Origin: a virus
Direction: 5' to 3' (one strand)
Virus record (IMG/VR): IMGVR_UViG_3300022848_000018
Location: 1 to 46,266 of that record
Length of the DNA: 46,266 nucleotides
Position numbers and translations under genes: made by a program. Positions 15,113 through 23,211 of this stretch are shown here, piece after piece. The notes below the pieces were generated by a model. The model did no database searches and was not told where the DNA came from. It worked only from the letters and a program-made list of their open reading frames with translations. Numbering within the stretch: the stretch's first letter is position 1; each line of letters opens with the position of its first letter.

Positions 15113-16328
15113 GGGACTCAAAGAATACTGCGAAGCAATGCCTGGCGAGCCTAAAGACGCATTGATGAATATGCGTTGGATTCCAAGGCCGAATGGCTTC
15201 CGCTATGGAACCATGTCAATGGCCATGCGGCGAGCTGAGAAGCACGAGGATCATGTGCTTAATTACGCTCATGGATTCAAGCGGGCTGCGCAGTTCTCAG
15301 CACTGGCCTTGGAGCTTGAGGTGGAGATGATTCCTCAGGCTCGAACGGCCATGCCTAAGTCCTCAGTCAAACGAGTCCTGTTCGACCGCACAGTACCGAG
15401 TCCAATGCCGGTAACCATGCTGGCGTGGCAAAGCATCTGCGAGATCATGTCCGGGAGTTTCCTAACGACTCATGACGAGTTCGTGCGTAAGACTCTTGAG
15501 TCAATGAGTCCGGATGATAGCGAAGATCTGATCGCCCCGGCTACCCCACTGGCCTGTGGACTCGACAGCGAAAATCTCTATTGGTCCTGCCTTTGCATCC
15601 CGACTCTGATGGAATCCTTCCGAGATAATAATTCGCCTGGGACGATTCCGAAGAATACCTCGGCAATCGCAGATCAATATGGGTATGGCGTGCATCAGAT
15701 GGCTTTGATTCGTATGCACTTCGACCGAGAATCCAGGCGGTATTCCTGGCGACAGGCTATCCTTGATGGCGAGCATGATACGATGCTGCCTGGAATCATC
15801 ATGCTCGCCATGCTACTGAAGCAGGCGGATGTTCCACCTGGACTCCGCACACTTCTGATCGAACGACTCGGAAGGTTCTGGCAGCAACGACCGCGAGGCA
15901 ATGGCGGATCATCTGACTGGGCTGCGCCATCGTTTAAGTACGCTCCGAGTCAATCGCATAATCCCGACAGCCGAGCCATGACGTTCACTCCGGCTTTCGG
16001 AATCGACACGGCTGATATCTCGCACCAGCATTTCGCTAGGCTCTACGCAGATCACGGAATAGGCTTTAGATTCAGCACGGCTGCCGCCTCGTCGGTCTGG
16101 CTCGATGGCTACCGTAAATCAATAGAGACTCAGTTAGATTGGCTACTGGCGAGGAATCCAGAATGGGCTAATTGCCTCGGCTGGCCACAGGAGCGTGCGC
16201 ATAAGCCCACGGCAGCCGAGATTGAAAGATCGGTTGACTCAGACATGATAACACGCATGAAAGAGCCAATCAATCCAGGCGAGCTAATAACCGATCTTGA
16301 ATCAATTAAGAACGTCCTCGGAATCTAG
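15105..16328 (+). CDS. Unknown early protein of about 407 aa
   Basis: The ATG at 15105 has GGAGG at a good distance; the ATG at 15099 is too close to it. The protein is helical with many Met and Trp residues (MRWIPRPNGFRYGTMSMAMRRAEKHEDHVLNYAHG) and a C-terminal helical part (KSIETQLDWLLARNPEWANCLGWPQER). No membrane span or nucleotide-binding motif is visible. It overlaps the 357-aa gene and is followed by an operator-like site and probable promoter, so the two unknown genes close the first early unit. Confidence 0.8.
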   Translation: MDKGLKEYCEAMPGEPKDALMNMRWIPRPNGFRYGTMSMAMRRAEKHEDHVLNYAHGFKRAAQFSALALELEVEMIPQARTAMPKSSVKRVLFDRTVPSPMPVTMLAWQSICEIMSGSFLTTHDEFVRKTLESMSPDDSEDLIAPATPLACGLDSENLYWSCLCIPTLMESFRDNNSPGTIPKNTSAIADQYGYGVHQMALIRMHFDRESRRYSWRQAILDGEHDTMLPGIIMLAMLLKQADVPPGLRTLLIERLGRFWQQRPRGNGGSSDWAAPSFKYAPSQSHNPDSRAMTFTPAFGIDTADISHQHFARLYADHGIGFRFSTAAASSVWLDGYRKSIETQLDWLLARNPEWANCLGWPQERAHKPTAAEIERSVDSDMITRMKEPINPGELITDLESIKNVLGI

Positions 16329-16476
16329 GCCATAAGTGTGACATTTTTGCCACACTCGAAAATACAACTAAAAGTTGCTAGTAATTTCCCGCTACTCGTG
16401 CTAGTGTATATTTGCGTTCGGGCGTGCGCTTTCGCCTACCTGAATCACCGCCGAATCACTCGAAAGGAATCAATCA
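16329..16476 (+). promoter_or_regulatory. Intergenic control region with operator-like inverted repeat
   Basis: TGTGACATTTTTGCCACA (16337-16354; GTGTG/CACAC arms) nearly matches the motif at 12267-12284. Downstream lie TTGCTA and a TGTATATT-like -10 candidate near 16402-16413, though spacing is imperfect. The region ends with ACTCGAAAGGAATCAATCA before the ATG at 16477, a leader repeated before the 17045 and 18057 genes. Confidence 0.45.
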
Positions 16477-16797
16477 ATGCCTACTCGCTTAGAAGTCCCG
16501 AAAGGTGGACTCCCGCTGCATATCGGTGACGGGATCACCTGGCAAGAGATAGATTGCAAAGCCATACCGGCTAGAATCACGCCATCGTTGCTGACTGTAG
16601 CGGAGTCAATCCGAGTCACCGCTGATTATCAAGCCATATTCGGCCGCGGTGGTTTCACGCCAGTGACTCAGGAGGAGCTGGAAGATAGGGCGATTCGTAC
16701 CAAGAAACGGGCCGCCAGACTCGCTTACGAAAACTGCGAGGAACTGCCTTATGCCGCCAACTTTGTTCTAGTGGAATCGAAGGAAAATCAAGCATGA
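16477..16797 (+). CDS. Unknown 106-aa early protein
   Basis: Start ATG with AAAGGAATCAATCA leader. The protein begins with a short beta-rich part (LEVPKGGLPLHIGDGITWQEIDCKAIPARITPS) and continues with a helix rich in Arg/Lys (EELEDRAIRTKKRAARLAYENC). It overlaps the next gene by 4 nt (ATGA). It could bind nucleic acid through the basic helix, but I do not recognise it. Confidence 0.72.
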   Translation: MPTRLEVPKGGLPLHIGDGITWQEIDCKAIPARITPSLLTVAESIRVTADYQAIFGRGGFTPVTQEELEDRAIRTKKRAARLAYENCEELPYAANFVLVESKENQA

Positions 16798-17015
16798 ATA
16801 GGCAGGAATCCGGAATCGCGGTCCTCACCCCGCGCAACTCGACTGATAAGAAATCAGTTGTCACTACGACCGGACTCGATACCTCGACTAAGGTCAAGGG
16901 AATCGACGTGCGGGAATTTGACATGGCTAAAGCTGAGGATCGGGAGAACCTTATTCGATTCATCTCCTGGGTCGCGGCCAACGGTAAATCAATAACGGTC
17001 ACTTCCAATCGCTAA
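16794..17015 (+). CDS. Unknown 73-aa early protein
   Basis: A polar N-terminus (SGIAVLTPRNSTDKKSVVTTTGLD) precedes a small alpha/beta segment (KGIDVREFDMAKAEDRENLIRFISWVAANGKSITVTSN). The start overlaps the previous stop. No motif recognised. Confidence 0.68.
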   Translation: MNRQESGIAVLTPRNSTDKKSVVTTTGLDTSTKVKGIDVREFDMAKAEDRENLIRFISWVAANGKSITVTSNR

Positions 17016-17044
17016 ATCCCATCACTCAATCGAAAGATCATTCA

Positions 17045-18034
17045 ATGTCACGCATTCAAATCAATTCAGCCGAGAAATACGAACTGCCGGAAATCCTGGC
17101 TACTGAGTCACCGGCCGATTACATCAAATCGAATCTCGCCGCCATCGCCCACAAGTTTCATTTCAATGTCATATATGACTCGCTGACTGGTTATCCGGTC
17201 GCGACGATATATATGTCTGAGTTCAAGGGGCTTCTGGAACAGATTTGGTGGAGCGAGCTTAGAGAGGAATTGATTCAGGCCATGACAGGCCGACGGGTCG
17301 CTACTGTTGCCGACTTGGCTCCGATCATCGAAGCCGGAGTCGATCAGTTACGGATTCGTTCGCTGGCTACCATGCGCCCGACTCCCGCGCTCTCATTCAT
17401 TCGTGACCTAAATGCGATGGAGAGAATCCGCCAGATTGATCCGCAACGGATCGCCAGTTACTTACTCATTAGATTCCTGGTCGATAATAGCCTCGCTCGG
17501 AATAAGGCAACGGGACTCGATGACGTTCTGACGCGGCATGAAATTGCCGTTCAATTAGGGCGGATATGCCGAGATCATCCGGATTCCCACGAGATTAACG
17601 CTTGCACTCGGCAGTTGATCGAGTTAGACGCTCGTTTCAATCTCTCGAAGATTAAGTTCGATTCCAAGCAAGAGCAACTGATAATCGGTTTTCTCGCGAT
17701 GTTTATGTCGCCTGAGTCTAAGGTTGAAAAGGCTCTTAACGAGTCCTTCGATATGCTTCGCAAGTTTGTTCGTAAGGTCTTAGCGCAATGTGAGAAGGCC
17801 GAGCTTTATGAGTCAGGCAATCGCCAGATGCGTCCGGCCTTTGTCGAGGCAACGCGCGAAGAAATCATGCTCGGAATCAATGCCGAGTCAGCGAAGATCG
17901 AGCTTAAAGCGTCGCATAAAGCCAAGCGTCGCGACGCGGCTAAATTCGATAAAAATGGCAAGCCGAGAATCAGGATTGATAAGAGCATGTTAATGCTTTC
18001 AGTCAAAAGCGCCGCCGATGTTTTCGGCCTCTAG
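17045..18034 (+). CDS. Unknown 329-aa early protein
   Basis: Mostly helical, with a mixed beginning (MSRIQINSAEKYELPEILATESPADYIKSN...) and a strongly basic tail (ASHKAKRRDAAKFDKNGKPRIRIDKSM). No Walker motif or Cys cluster. The leader ACTCAATCGAAAGATCATTCA is shared with neighbouring genes. The tail suggests nucleic acid contact. Located just upstream of the zinc-motif protein and the RecD-like helicase, it may belong to the replication set, by context only. Confidence 0.78.
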   Translation: MSRIQINSAEKYELPEILATESPADYIKSNLAAIAHKFHFNVIYDSLTGYPVATIYMSEFKGLLEQIWWSELREELIQAMTGRRVATVADLAPIIEAGVDQLRIRSLATMRPTPALSFIRDLNAMERIRQIDPQRIASYLLIRFLVDNSLARNKATGLDDVLTRHEIAVQLGRICRDHPDSHEINACTRQLIELDARFNLSKIKFDSKQEQLIIGFLAMFMSPESKVEKALNESFDMLRKFVRKVLAQCEKAELYESGNRQMRPAFVEATREEIMLGINAESAKIELKASHKAKRRDAAKFDKNGKPRIRIDKSMLMLSVKSAADVFGL

Positions 18035-18056
18035 CACTCAATCGAAGGAATCAATC

Positions 18057-18581
18057 ATGGAAAATTCAACCAACGTTCAATGCGGAAAATGTGCCGGTAC
18101 GGGCTGTTTTAATAAGATTCGCCAGCAGACCTGCTACGCTTGCAAAGGGACTGGAATCTACGAGGGGCTAGGCCGTCCGGCGAACGCTACCGTAGCGATG
18201 CGGACTGCCCGTCTGGAGTCTGAGCGGCTTGAGGCTATCATTCAGGCGGCGAAGGATAATGGAATCGAAGCCCCGCGACTCGCGCTTGGTCATTTCCTCT
18301 TTATGGCCGCGAAGCCAGCGTCGAGGAATCCAGAGCATATTTACATCAAGCATGACGGGGAGTATCTGGGAAAACTGAAGGATGGCGTTCTGACTCTGGG
18401 GCCGCCAATGGCCGAGGAGTTGCTCGCTGAGTTACGTGAGTTGATTGTGGACCCCGGAGAATCAGCTAAGGCTTATGGCCTTCGGACCGGGAAGTGTTCC
18501 TGTTGTGGCCGGACTCTTACGAATCACGAATCAATAGACCTTGGTATCGGCCCGATCTGCCGCGCTAAGTACGGCATCTGA
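18057..18581 (+). CDS. Zinc-motif protein: DnaJ-type CXXCXGXG plus C-terminal DUF6011-like Cys motif
   Basis: About 174 aa from the ATG at 18057, chosen for its GAAGGAATCAATC leader. Residues about 8-34 hold two CXXCXGXG-type knuckles (CGKCAGTGC and CYACKGTG) as in the DnaJ zinc domain. The C-terminus has CSCCGRTLTNHESIDLGIGPICRAKYG, the pattern of phage DUF6011 proteins, another likely zinc site. The two zinc units flank an alpha/beta core. It precedes the helicase gene by 16 nt. Likely a structural or nucleic-acid-binding adaptor; no J-domain is present, so not a true DnaJ. Confidence 0.78.
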   Translation: MENSTNVQCGKCAGTGCFNKIRQQTCYACKGTGIYEGLGRPANATVAMRTARLESERLEAIIQAAKDNGIEAPRLALGHFLFMAAKPASRNPEHIYIKHDGEYLGKLKDGVLTLGPPMAEELLAELRELIVDPGESAKAYGLRTGKCSCCGRTLTNHESIDLGIGPICRAKYGI

Positions 18582-18597
18582 GTCGGGGAACAAAAAC

Positions 18598-20550
18598 ATG
18601 TCATTGAAGATCAATCTCGACCCCCGGCTCTTTGCCCCGAAGATTCAAGCGACAAAAGTCTCGACGAATCCTAGGCTCGAAGCTGCGGCGAACAAACAGA
18701 TCATGCGGTTGATTAACCGTGATGATTCGATCGAAATCCCGGCTACTCCGCACCAGGACCAGAGTCACCTGCCTGAGAAGCTAGTCGAGGATGATTTCCC
18801 CTGGGATGAGTCTCAGTTGGAAGCCATCACGACTCTAGCTAAGGTTCAGGCCGGCTGCCTGATTGGCGCTGCCGGTACTGGTAAGACGACTTGTGAGAAA
18901 AAGCTAGTTGATACTTTGATTCATGGCGACGAAAAGCTGGGCATCACACCGATGCCGGCTAATAAGGTCGATCTGAATCGTTACTGGATCAAGGATGGCC
19001 CAGGTACTGAGGTCATAGCAGACAAGGGACTCCAGCGCGAAGATCTCGCCGCCGTTCCAGCGATCCTGCTGTGCGCGTTCACTGGGCAAGCGACTCAGAA
19101 CATCAAAAAGAACTTCCCGCGTAGCTGGCACCCGAATATAATGACCATTCATTCGGCACTTGGTTACTACCCGGAATCGACTGAGTACGTTGACCCGGAG
19201 TCTGGGAAGATCAAAGAGTCCTGGATGTTTGTGCCATATTACACTAAACTCATTAAGATGCCATGGGACGCAATCATTATTGATGAAGCGTCAATGGCGA
19301 ACGTTGAGTTGTGGCACCAGCTACTCGACGCCTCGAAGCCCGGCACACGATTCTATTTCATTGGTGATATCAACCAGCTCACACCGCCGATCGGCCAGGG
19401 AGTCCTTGGCTTTGCGATGGCTAGACTCCCGGTAGCAGAACTCCGGCACATTCATCGGCAGAAGGAAGCGGCAGCGAATCGTATCATCGAAACAGCGTGG
19501 GATATATTGCAGGGAAAGGCCCCGACCTTCGACGATCCTCGGACTAATAAGGATTGGCGAGTCCTGGGCTATGAAATCCCACATGCCGTTCCGGTCGCAG
19601 CGCAACAGATTCTATCAATCGCTGCGGCCTTGCGTAGCAAGACGATAGAAGTCAACGTCGAGGATGAAGAGACTGGCGGACTCAAGACCATTAAGGACTA
19701 CCCGATCTATGACCCATGGCGCGATCGAATCATTACCTGCATGAACGGCGCCAACCCAGGTGATCCTTCGTCTGGAATCGGTCAAGTTCCCCTCAATGAG
19801 ACTCTGGCGATGATCTTCTCGGACCAGATCGAGCGGACGATTATTGACGCCGGGCGTGAAACGAAGAAGTTCGCTGTTGGCTACCGAGTCATGGCGACTA
19901 AGAACGAACCGCCGTCGGTGAAGGATCGTATAACGAATGGTACAACAGGAATCATCACTGAGATCACAGCGAATGAGAAGTACATCGGTGATTCCCAGCT
20001 GTTCGGACCTGAGAAATCGGTCCGGGCTTATCGAAAAGAGTTGATTGCTGATCTCGACAAAAAGGATGATACTCCGTTTGAGTTCGAGGCCGAGGATTTC
20101 AATGGAGTCAATGTGGATGAGAAGGACGAGCGTACTCGTGGCACGTCCTCGCATACGGTCCATGTGGATTTCAATGGGATTCAGCGCAGCTTCCGGCTCA
20201 AGACTGAGGTTGAGCAGTTGCAATTAGCCTATGCCTCGACAGTCCATAAGACTCAGGGCTCGGAAATGGATACGGCGATTGTTATCATCCACCATGCTCA
20301 GAAGCGGATGCTCTGCCGTGAGTCACTTTATACAGCCGTCACTCGCGCAACGAAGCGACTCATCATCCTTTATACTCCGCATGGCATGAAGCTGTCGCTG
20401 GCGAAGCAGAAGATATTTGGTTCGACGATTCAAGAAAAGACCAAGCAATACTTGGCTATGTCCACGTCGGGTGATAACGGCGGGATGCCGATGCTTAATG
20501 TGAGATTGAGTCATGACGACCCAATCGTAAAGAGGAGTAACTTGATATGA
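18598..20550 (+). CDS. RecD/Dda-like superfamily 1B DNA helicase
   Basis: 650 aa from the ATG at 18598 (GGGGA upstream; an earlier TTG frame is unlikely). The first 65 residues are an extra N-terminal segment. Walker A IGAAGTGKTT lies at about 89-98, motif Ia (CAFTGQATQNI) and TIHSALGYYP follow, Walker B is DAIIIDEASM (224-233), then GDINQLTPP (motif III) and an Arg-containing RHIHR. The C-terminal UvrD-type domain ends with VHKTQGSEMD and YTAVTRATKRLIIL. It unwinds DNA 5'-3' by family analogy, supporting replication or recombination. It is coupled by ATGA to the next gene. Confidence 0.9.
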   Translation: MSLKINLDPRLFAPKIQATKVSTNPRLEAAANKQIMRLINRDDSIEIPATPHQDQSHLPEKLVEDDFPWDESQLEAITTLAKVQAGCLIGAAGTGKTTCEKKLVDTLIHGDEKLGITPMPANKVDLNRYWIKDGPGTEVIADKGLQREDLAAVPAILLCAFTGQATQNIKKNFPRSWHPNIMTIHSALGYYPESTEYVDPESGKIKESWMFVPYYTKLIKMPWDAIIIDEASMANVELWHQLLDASKPGTRFYFIGDINQLTPPIGQGVLGFAMARLPVAELRHIHRQKEAAANRIIETAWDILQGKAPTFDDPRTNKDWRVLGYEIPHAVPVAAQQILSIAAALRSKTIEVNVEDEETGGLKTIKDYPIYDPWRDRIITCMNGANPGDPSSGIGQVPLNETLAMIFSDQIERTIIDAGRETKKFAVGYRVMATKNEPPSVKDRITNGTTGIITEITANEKYIGDSQLFGPEKSVRAYRKELIADLDKKDDTPFEFEAEDFNGVNVDEKDERTRGTSSHTVHVDFNGIQRSFRLKTEVEQLQLAYASTVHKTQGSEMDTAIVIIHHAQKRMLCRESLYTAVTRATKRLIILYTPHGMKLSLAKQKIFGSTIQEKTKQYLAMSTSGDNGGMPMLNVRLSHDDPIVKRSNLI

Positions 20551-21047
20551 TCGAGAATAAGAATCCCAAGGTCGTGGATAATGACCACGATGAAATCACC
20601 GCCGAACTTGCAGGCGTAGAGATTCGTGGATGGTCCTACGAAAACCGAGATGAGCATCGAGTCAAAATGCTTGCAGCCAGGGAGTTCTGCGAAGGCTGGT
20701 ATCAGGGGAGGCTGCATTACGTCCGGAGTCTTGAGTCTGCGGAAGGCGCTAATCTTGACAAATTATCAGCGGAGTTGGATCAGGTTCTGGACTCGACTCC
20801 GGTCGTCGATAAGACTGGCATGCCGGCTCATGCCATGATTCATGAAGTCGAAGCAGTCCGCGGCCGGGATAAAAACGTCGGCGATTTTTATCACGGATTC
20901 AAGGCGCGTTATCCGCGGCTGGCTGAAATGATCGGCAATGTGGTTTTGACTCAAGCAGCAATGGCCTACGCCATGCTGTGCAAGAAACTGCCGGAGGTTT
21001 ACCCGAGTCAAGTCGAGTCTTTCTGCGATTGGATGATTAGCCAGTAA
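20547..21047 (+). CDS. Unknown 166-aa protein
   Basis: A helical soluble protein coupled by ATGA to the helicase and by TAATG to the following gene. A basic start (IENKNPKVVDNDHDEITAELAGVEIRGW) leads into helices containing ARYPRLAEMIGNVVLTQAAMAYAMLCKKLPEVYPSQVESFCDWM. Possibly a helicase partner; no motif supports this. Confidence 0.72.
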   Translation: MIENKNPKVVDNDHDEITAELAGVEIRGWSYENRDEHRVKMLAAREFCEGWYQGRLHYVRSLESAEGANLDKLSAELDQVLDSTPVVDKTGMPAHAMIHEVEAVRGRDKNVGDFYHGFKARYPRLAEMIGNVVLTQAAMAYAMLCKKLPEVYPSQVESFCDWMISQ

Positions 21048-21475
21048 TGCCAAAACGATTCATCCAGTGTAATACCTGCGAGCGCTTGTGGGATGGAACC
21101 ATGCTGGATGAGTTCCCGGTTCTACGAATCTGCAACCATTGCCTCGTCCATGCGGCTCATAGGCTAATTGCCATCATGGGCGAGGACTTCATCAGAGATT
21201 CACTACGGCAGCCGACCTGGAATTTCAGCTCGATGCTATCCCTAGGGAATCAATACCCAGTACCGCTCGGCTCGATAAGCGGCGGCATGAGAGGCTCCTA
21301 TGCTTACGATTTCCATGATTCGCCACCCGATAACCCGCTATCACCAGCTTTTATTGCTGCTCGATGTGAAGGAACCACGGGAGACTCTGGCGTTGATTGT
21401 CCCAAAGGGGACGGGGTATCGTCGAGTGGCCACGATTCGCAGCCTGCTGTCGAAGCAGAGAAAACAGATGCGTGA
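21047..21475 (+). CDS. Small zinc-ribbon-like protein (142 aa)
   Basis: Residues 8-33 hold CNTC ... CNHC, a typical zinc-ribbon spacing (IQCNTCERLWDGTMLDEFPVLRICNHCLVHAAHRL). The remainder is less ordered, Ser/Gly/Asp-rich, and overlaps the next frame (21300-21623) by 176 nt. The latter half may be constrained mainly by that overlap. A role with the replication proteins around it is plausible. Confidence 0.68.
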   Translation: MPKRFIQCNTCERLWDGTMLDEFPVLRICNHCLVHAAHRLIAIMGEDFIRDSLRQPTWNFSSMLSLGNQYPVPLGSISGGMRGSYAYDFHDSPPDNPLSPAFIAARCEGTTGDSGVDCPKGDGVSSSGHDSQPAVEAEKTDA

Positions 21476-21623
21476 GACTGGCGTACCTTACGAGGACTTC
21501 GGAATCAGATCTTATATCATGCCCTGGACTGATACCGATGGCAAGCAATATGATGCTGCCCTGCTACGAGTCCACCGTAGTACCCGCCACGCGGTTGCTA
21601 CCTTATTTCAGAAAGGCACTTAA
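21300..21623 (+). CDS. 107-aa protein encoded out of frame over the 3' part of the zinc-ribbon gene
   Basis: The ATG at 21300 has GAGAGG 5-6 nt upstream. The sequence looks like a real protein: LALIVPKGTGYRRVATIRSLLSKQRKQMRETG followed by VPYEDFGIRSYIMPWTDTDGKQYDAALLRVHR. It extends 148 nt beyond the stop of the overlapping gene, so at least the C-terminal half is unshared. A shorter form could start at the ATG at 21468. Its stop is 2 nt before the next ATG. Function unknown. Confidence 0.6.
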   Translation: MLTISMIRHPITRYHQLLLLLDVKEPRETLALIVPKGTGYRRVATIRSLLSKQRKQMRETGVPYEDFGIRSYIMPWTDTDGKQYDAALLRVHRSTRHAVATLFQKGT

Positions 21624-21625
21624 TC

Positions 21626-22204
21626 ATGGCTGACTCCAAGCAACCAGTAAAAATCCCACCTGGAATGCTGAGCATGTTTGCGAAGCAAAAGCCTAAGGTC
21701 GAGCCGGAGCTGGTTGAATCAGAGCCTGTCGAGTCCAAAGCACTCGTACCGGCCAAGTCCAAGGCGGTTGTTATACCTGCCTCGGTGAAGATAGATTTAC
21801 CCGCCAGTGCGCCATCGGAGAACAAGACTCAGGAATCAACACCTGTGAACTTCCGGGAGGCATTGGATAAGCTCGACGGTTTGATGAGTCAGGAGTTCGA
21901 TGCTATCCTAGTCGCGGCGGCCAGGGATATAGTGAAGCGCACGATGATCGAGCTTCGCGAGTACCCTGAGTATGCCGGAATCGTGACCGATGGTGACGTC
22001 CGCAACGTGATGATCTTCCTGAACCGGACCGTCCAGACTGCGAAGGAATCAGTTACAATAGCCGCCGACAAGAAACGGAAGTCAACGGCGAAGAAGAATC
22101 GTGTGCAGATAGACGCCAACATGGCTTCCCTGCCATTGAACCTGGACGCCCTTGGTAACTTCGATGCAAGTGCCGTCGATGATGTGTTTGGATTCAAGAA
22201 ATGA
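21626..22204 (+). CDS. Unknown 192-aa protein, precedes the Fe-S nuclease
   Basis: The first 75 residues are Pro/Glu/Lys/Ser-rich and probably disordered (repeated VEPELVESEPVESKALVPAKSK). The rest is helical (FREALDKLDGLMSQEFDAILVAAARDIVKRTMIELREYPEYAG) with a basic patch (ADKKRKSTAKKNRVQ) and a short acidic/aromatic end (DASAVDDVFGFKK). It is coupled by ATGA to the nuclease. The disordered N-terminus plus C-terminal acidic tail resembles accessory or interaction proteins. Confidence 0.72.
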   Translation: MADSKQPVKIPPGMLSMFAKQKPKVEPELVESEPVESKALVPAKSKAVVIPASVKIDLPASAPSENKTQESTPVNFREALDKLDGLMSQEFDAILVAAARDIVKRTMIELREYPEYAGIVTDGDVRNVMIFLNRTVQTAKESVTIAADKKRKSTAKKNRVQIDANMASLPLNLDALGNFDASAVDDVFGFKK

Positions 22205-23208
22205 TCGAGCATGGAATCCAAGGCGGATCGTTATTACCCGGCAAGCGCCAGGAGATATTCGGTCTCACTCCGAAGGACTTGATCATCACGAGTCATTCGA
22301 TCGACAATCTGTTTGACTACTGCCCGCGCAAGTTCGAGTTCGTATCGACTTACACGCACAAGCCGGTCGATACTGAATCAGGCTATGCCGCTGATGTTGG
22401 TACGGCCTTGCACCGTGGGACTCAGGCATGGTTGATGGCGAAGCATGACGGCGCCAGCGAAGAGGACGCTAGAATCGTAGGCTCCTGGGCGTTCGTATCA
22501 TCATTCCCGTGGCTCGCCAGTGAGAGAATCACTAACCAGACCCGCGGGTTTGAGAATGCCTGCATGATTCTCGACATGTGTTGGAGCCACCCATTCTGGG
22601 ATGAGTGGGAACTCGTTAAGATTCGTGTTGACGGCGAAGAGCGCTGGGCTGTCGAAGTTCCGTGGGTTCTGATTCATAAGTCCTTTGGCCCAACTAACGA
22701 CGGCCGTTACTTCGCGACCCAAGGGACCGTTGACTTTGTGATGCGCAATCGACTCAGTGGAAAGATCTGCTCGATCGACATGAAAACGACAATCTATGAG
22801 CGGAATCTGAGCCGAGCGCTCTACAAGTATTCAGGCCAGCAGGTCGGCTACGGGCAGGTTGTTGAGGCTTTGCTCGGCCGAGTCATCGAGGAGCTGACCG
22901 TCTATTATTTTGTTGCCCGATTCTCGTCGACCGAACCCTCGATTGAGATACTTGATTTCGTCAAGACTCGCGAGGACTTGGAGGACTACTGGCTCGATAA
23001 GGTTGACCGCCTCGATCGTATGATGCACATGGTTAATGCCCAGCGATTCGTTCGTAATAACGGCGGCTGCTTCTCATATAACTACGAGTGCCAGTTCTTC
23101 GATATCTGTGGGACTCGTGACCGTAGCATGGTCGAAGCATGGTTCCAGGATACGATGAACGCGGTGCCGAGAACCCACCCCGATTGGTGGATAAGGTTGG
23201 AGATCTGA
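22201..23208 (+). CDS. PD-(D/E)XK nuclease of Cas4/AddB type with Fe-S cluster
   Basis: 335 aa. Nuclease core: His71 in DVGTALHRGTQ (motif I), Asp178 in QGTVDFV, Asp193-x-Lys195 in SIDMKTT, and the QxxxY motif in SGQQVGYGQVV. Four cysteines, Cys41 (YCPRKF) and Cys290, Cys297, Cys303 (CFSYNYECQFFDIC), match a 4Fe-4S-binding layout of Cas4/AddB-type nucleases. It probably resects DNA ends for recombination together with the Sak4-type ATPase downstream. There are no Cas1 or Cas2 genes, so a CRISPR role is not indicated. Confidence 0.85.
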   Translation: MIEHGIQGGSLLPGKRQEIFGLTPKDLIITSHSIDNLFDYCPRKFEFVSTYTHKPVDTESGYAADVGTALHRGTQAWLMAKHDGASEEDARIVGSWAFVSSFPWLASERITNQTRGFENACMILDMCWSHPFWDEWELVKIRVDGEERWAVEVPWVLIHKSFGPTNDGRYFATQGTVDFVMRNRLSGKICSIDMKTTIYERNLSRALYKYSGQQVGYGQVVEALLGRVIEELTVYYFVARFSSTEPSIEILDFVKTREDLEDYWLDKVDRLDRMMHMVNAQRFVRNNGGCFSYNYECQFFDICGTRDRSMVEAWFQDTMNAVPRTHPDWWIRLEI

Positions 23209-23211
23209 ATC

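Noticed and set aside
19615-20223. Minus-strand frame of 202 codons inside the helicase gene
   Set aside because: It lies opposite conserved helicase motifs, has no SD, and no other minus-strand gene occurs in this block.
22201-23208. Cas4-like nuclease as part of a CRISPR adaptation system
   Set aside because: No cas1, cas2 or repeat-spacer array is present; the gene sits in a phage recombination cluster, where such nucleases are common.
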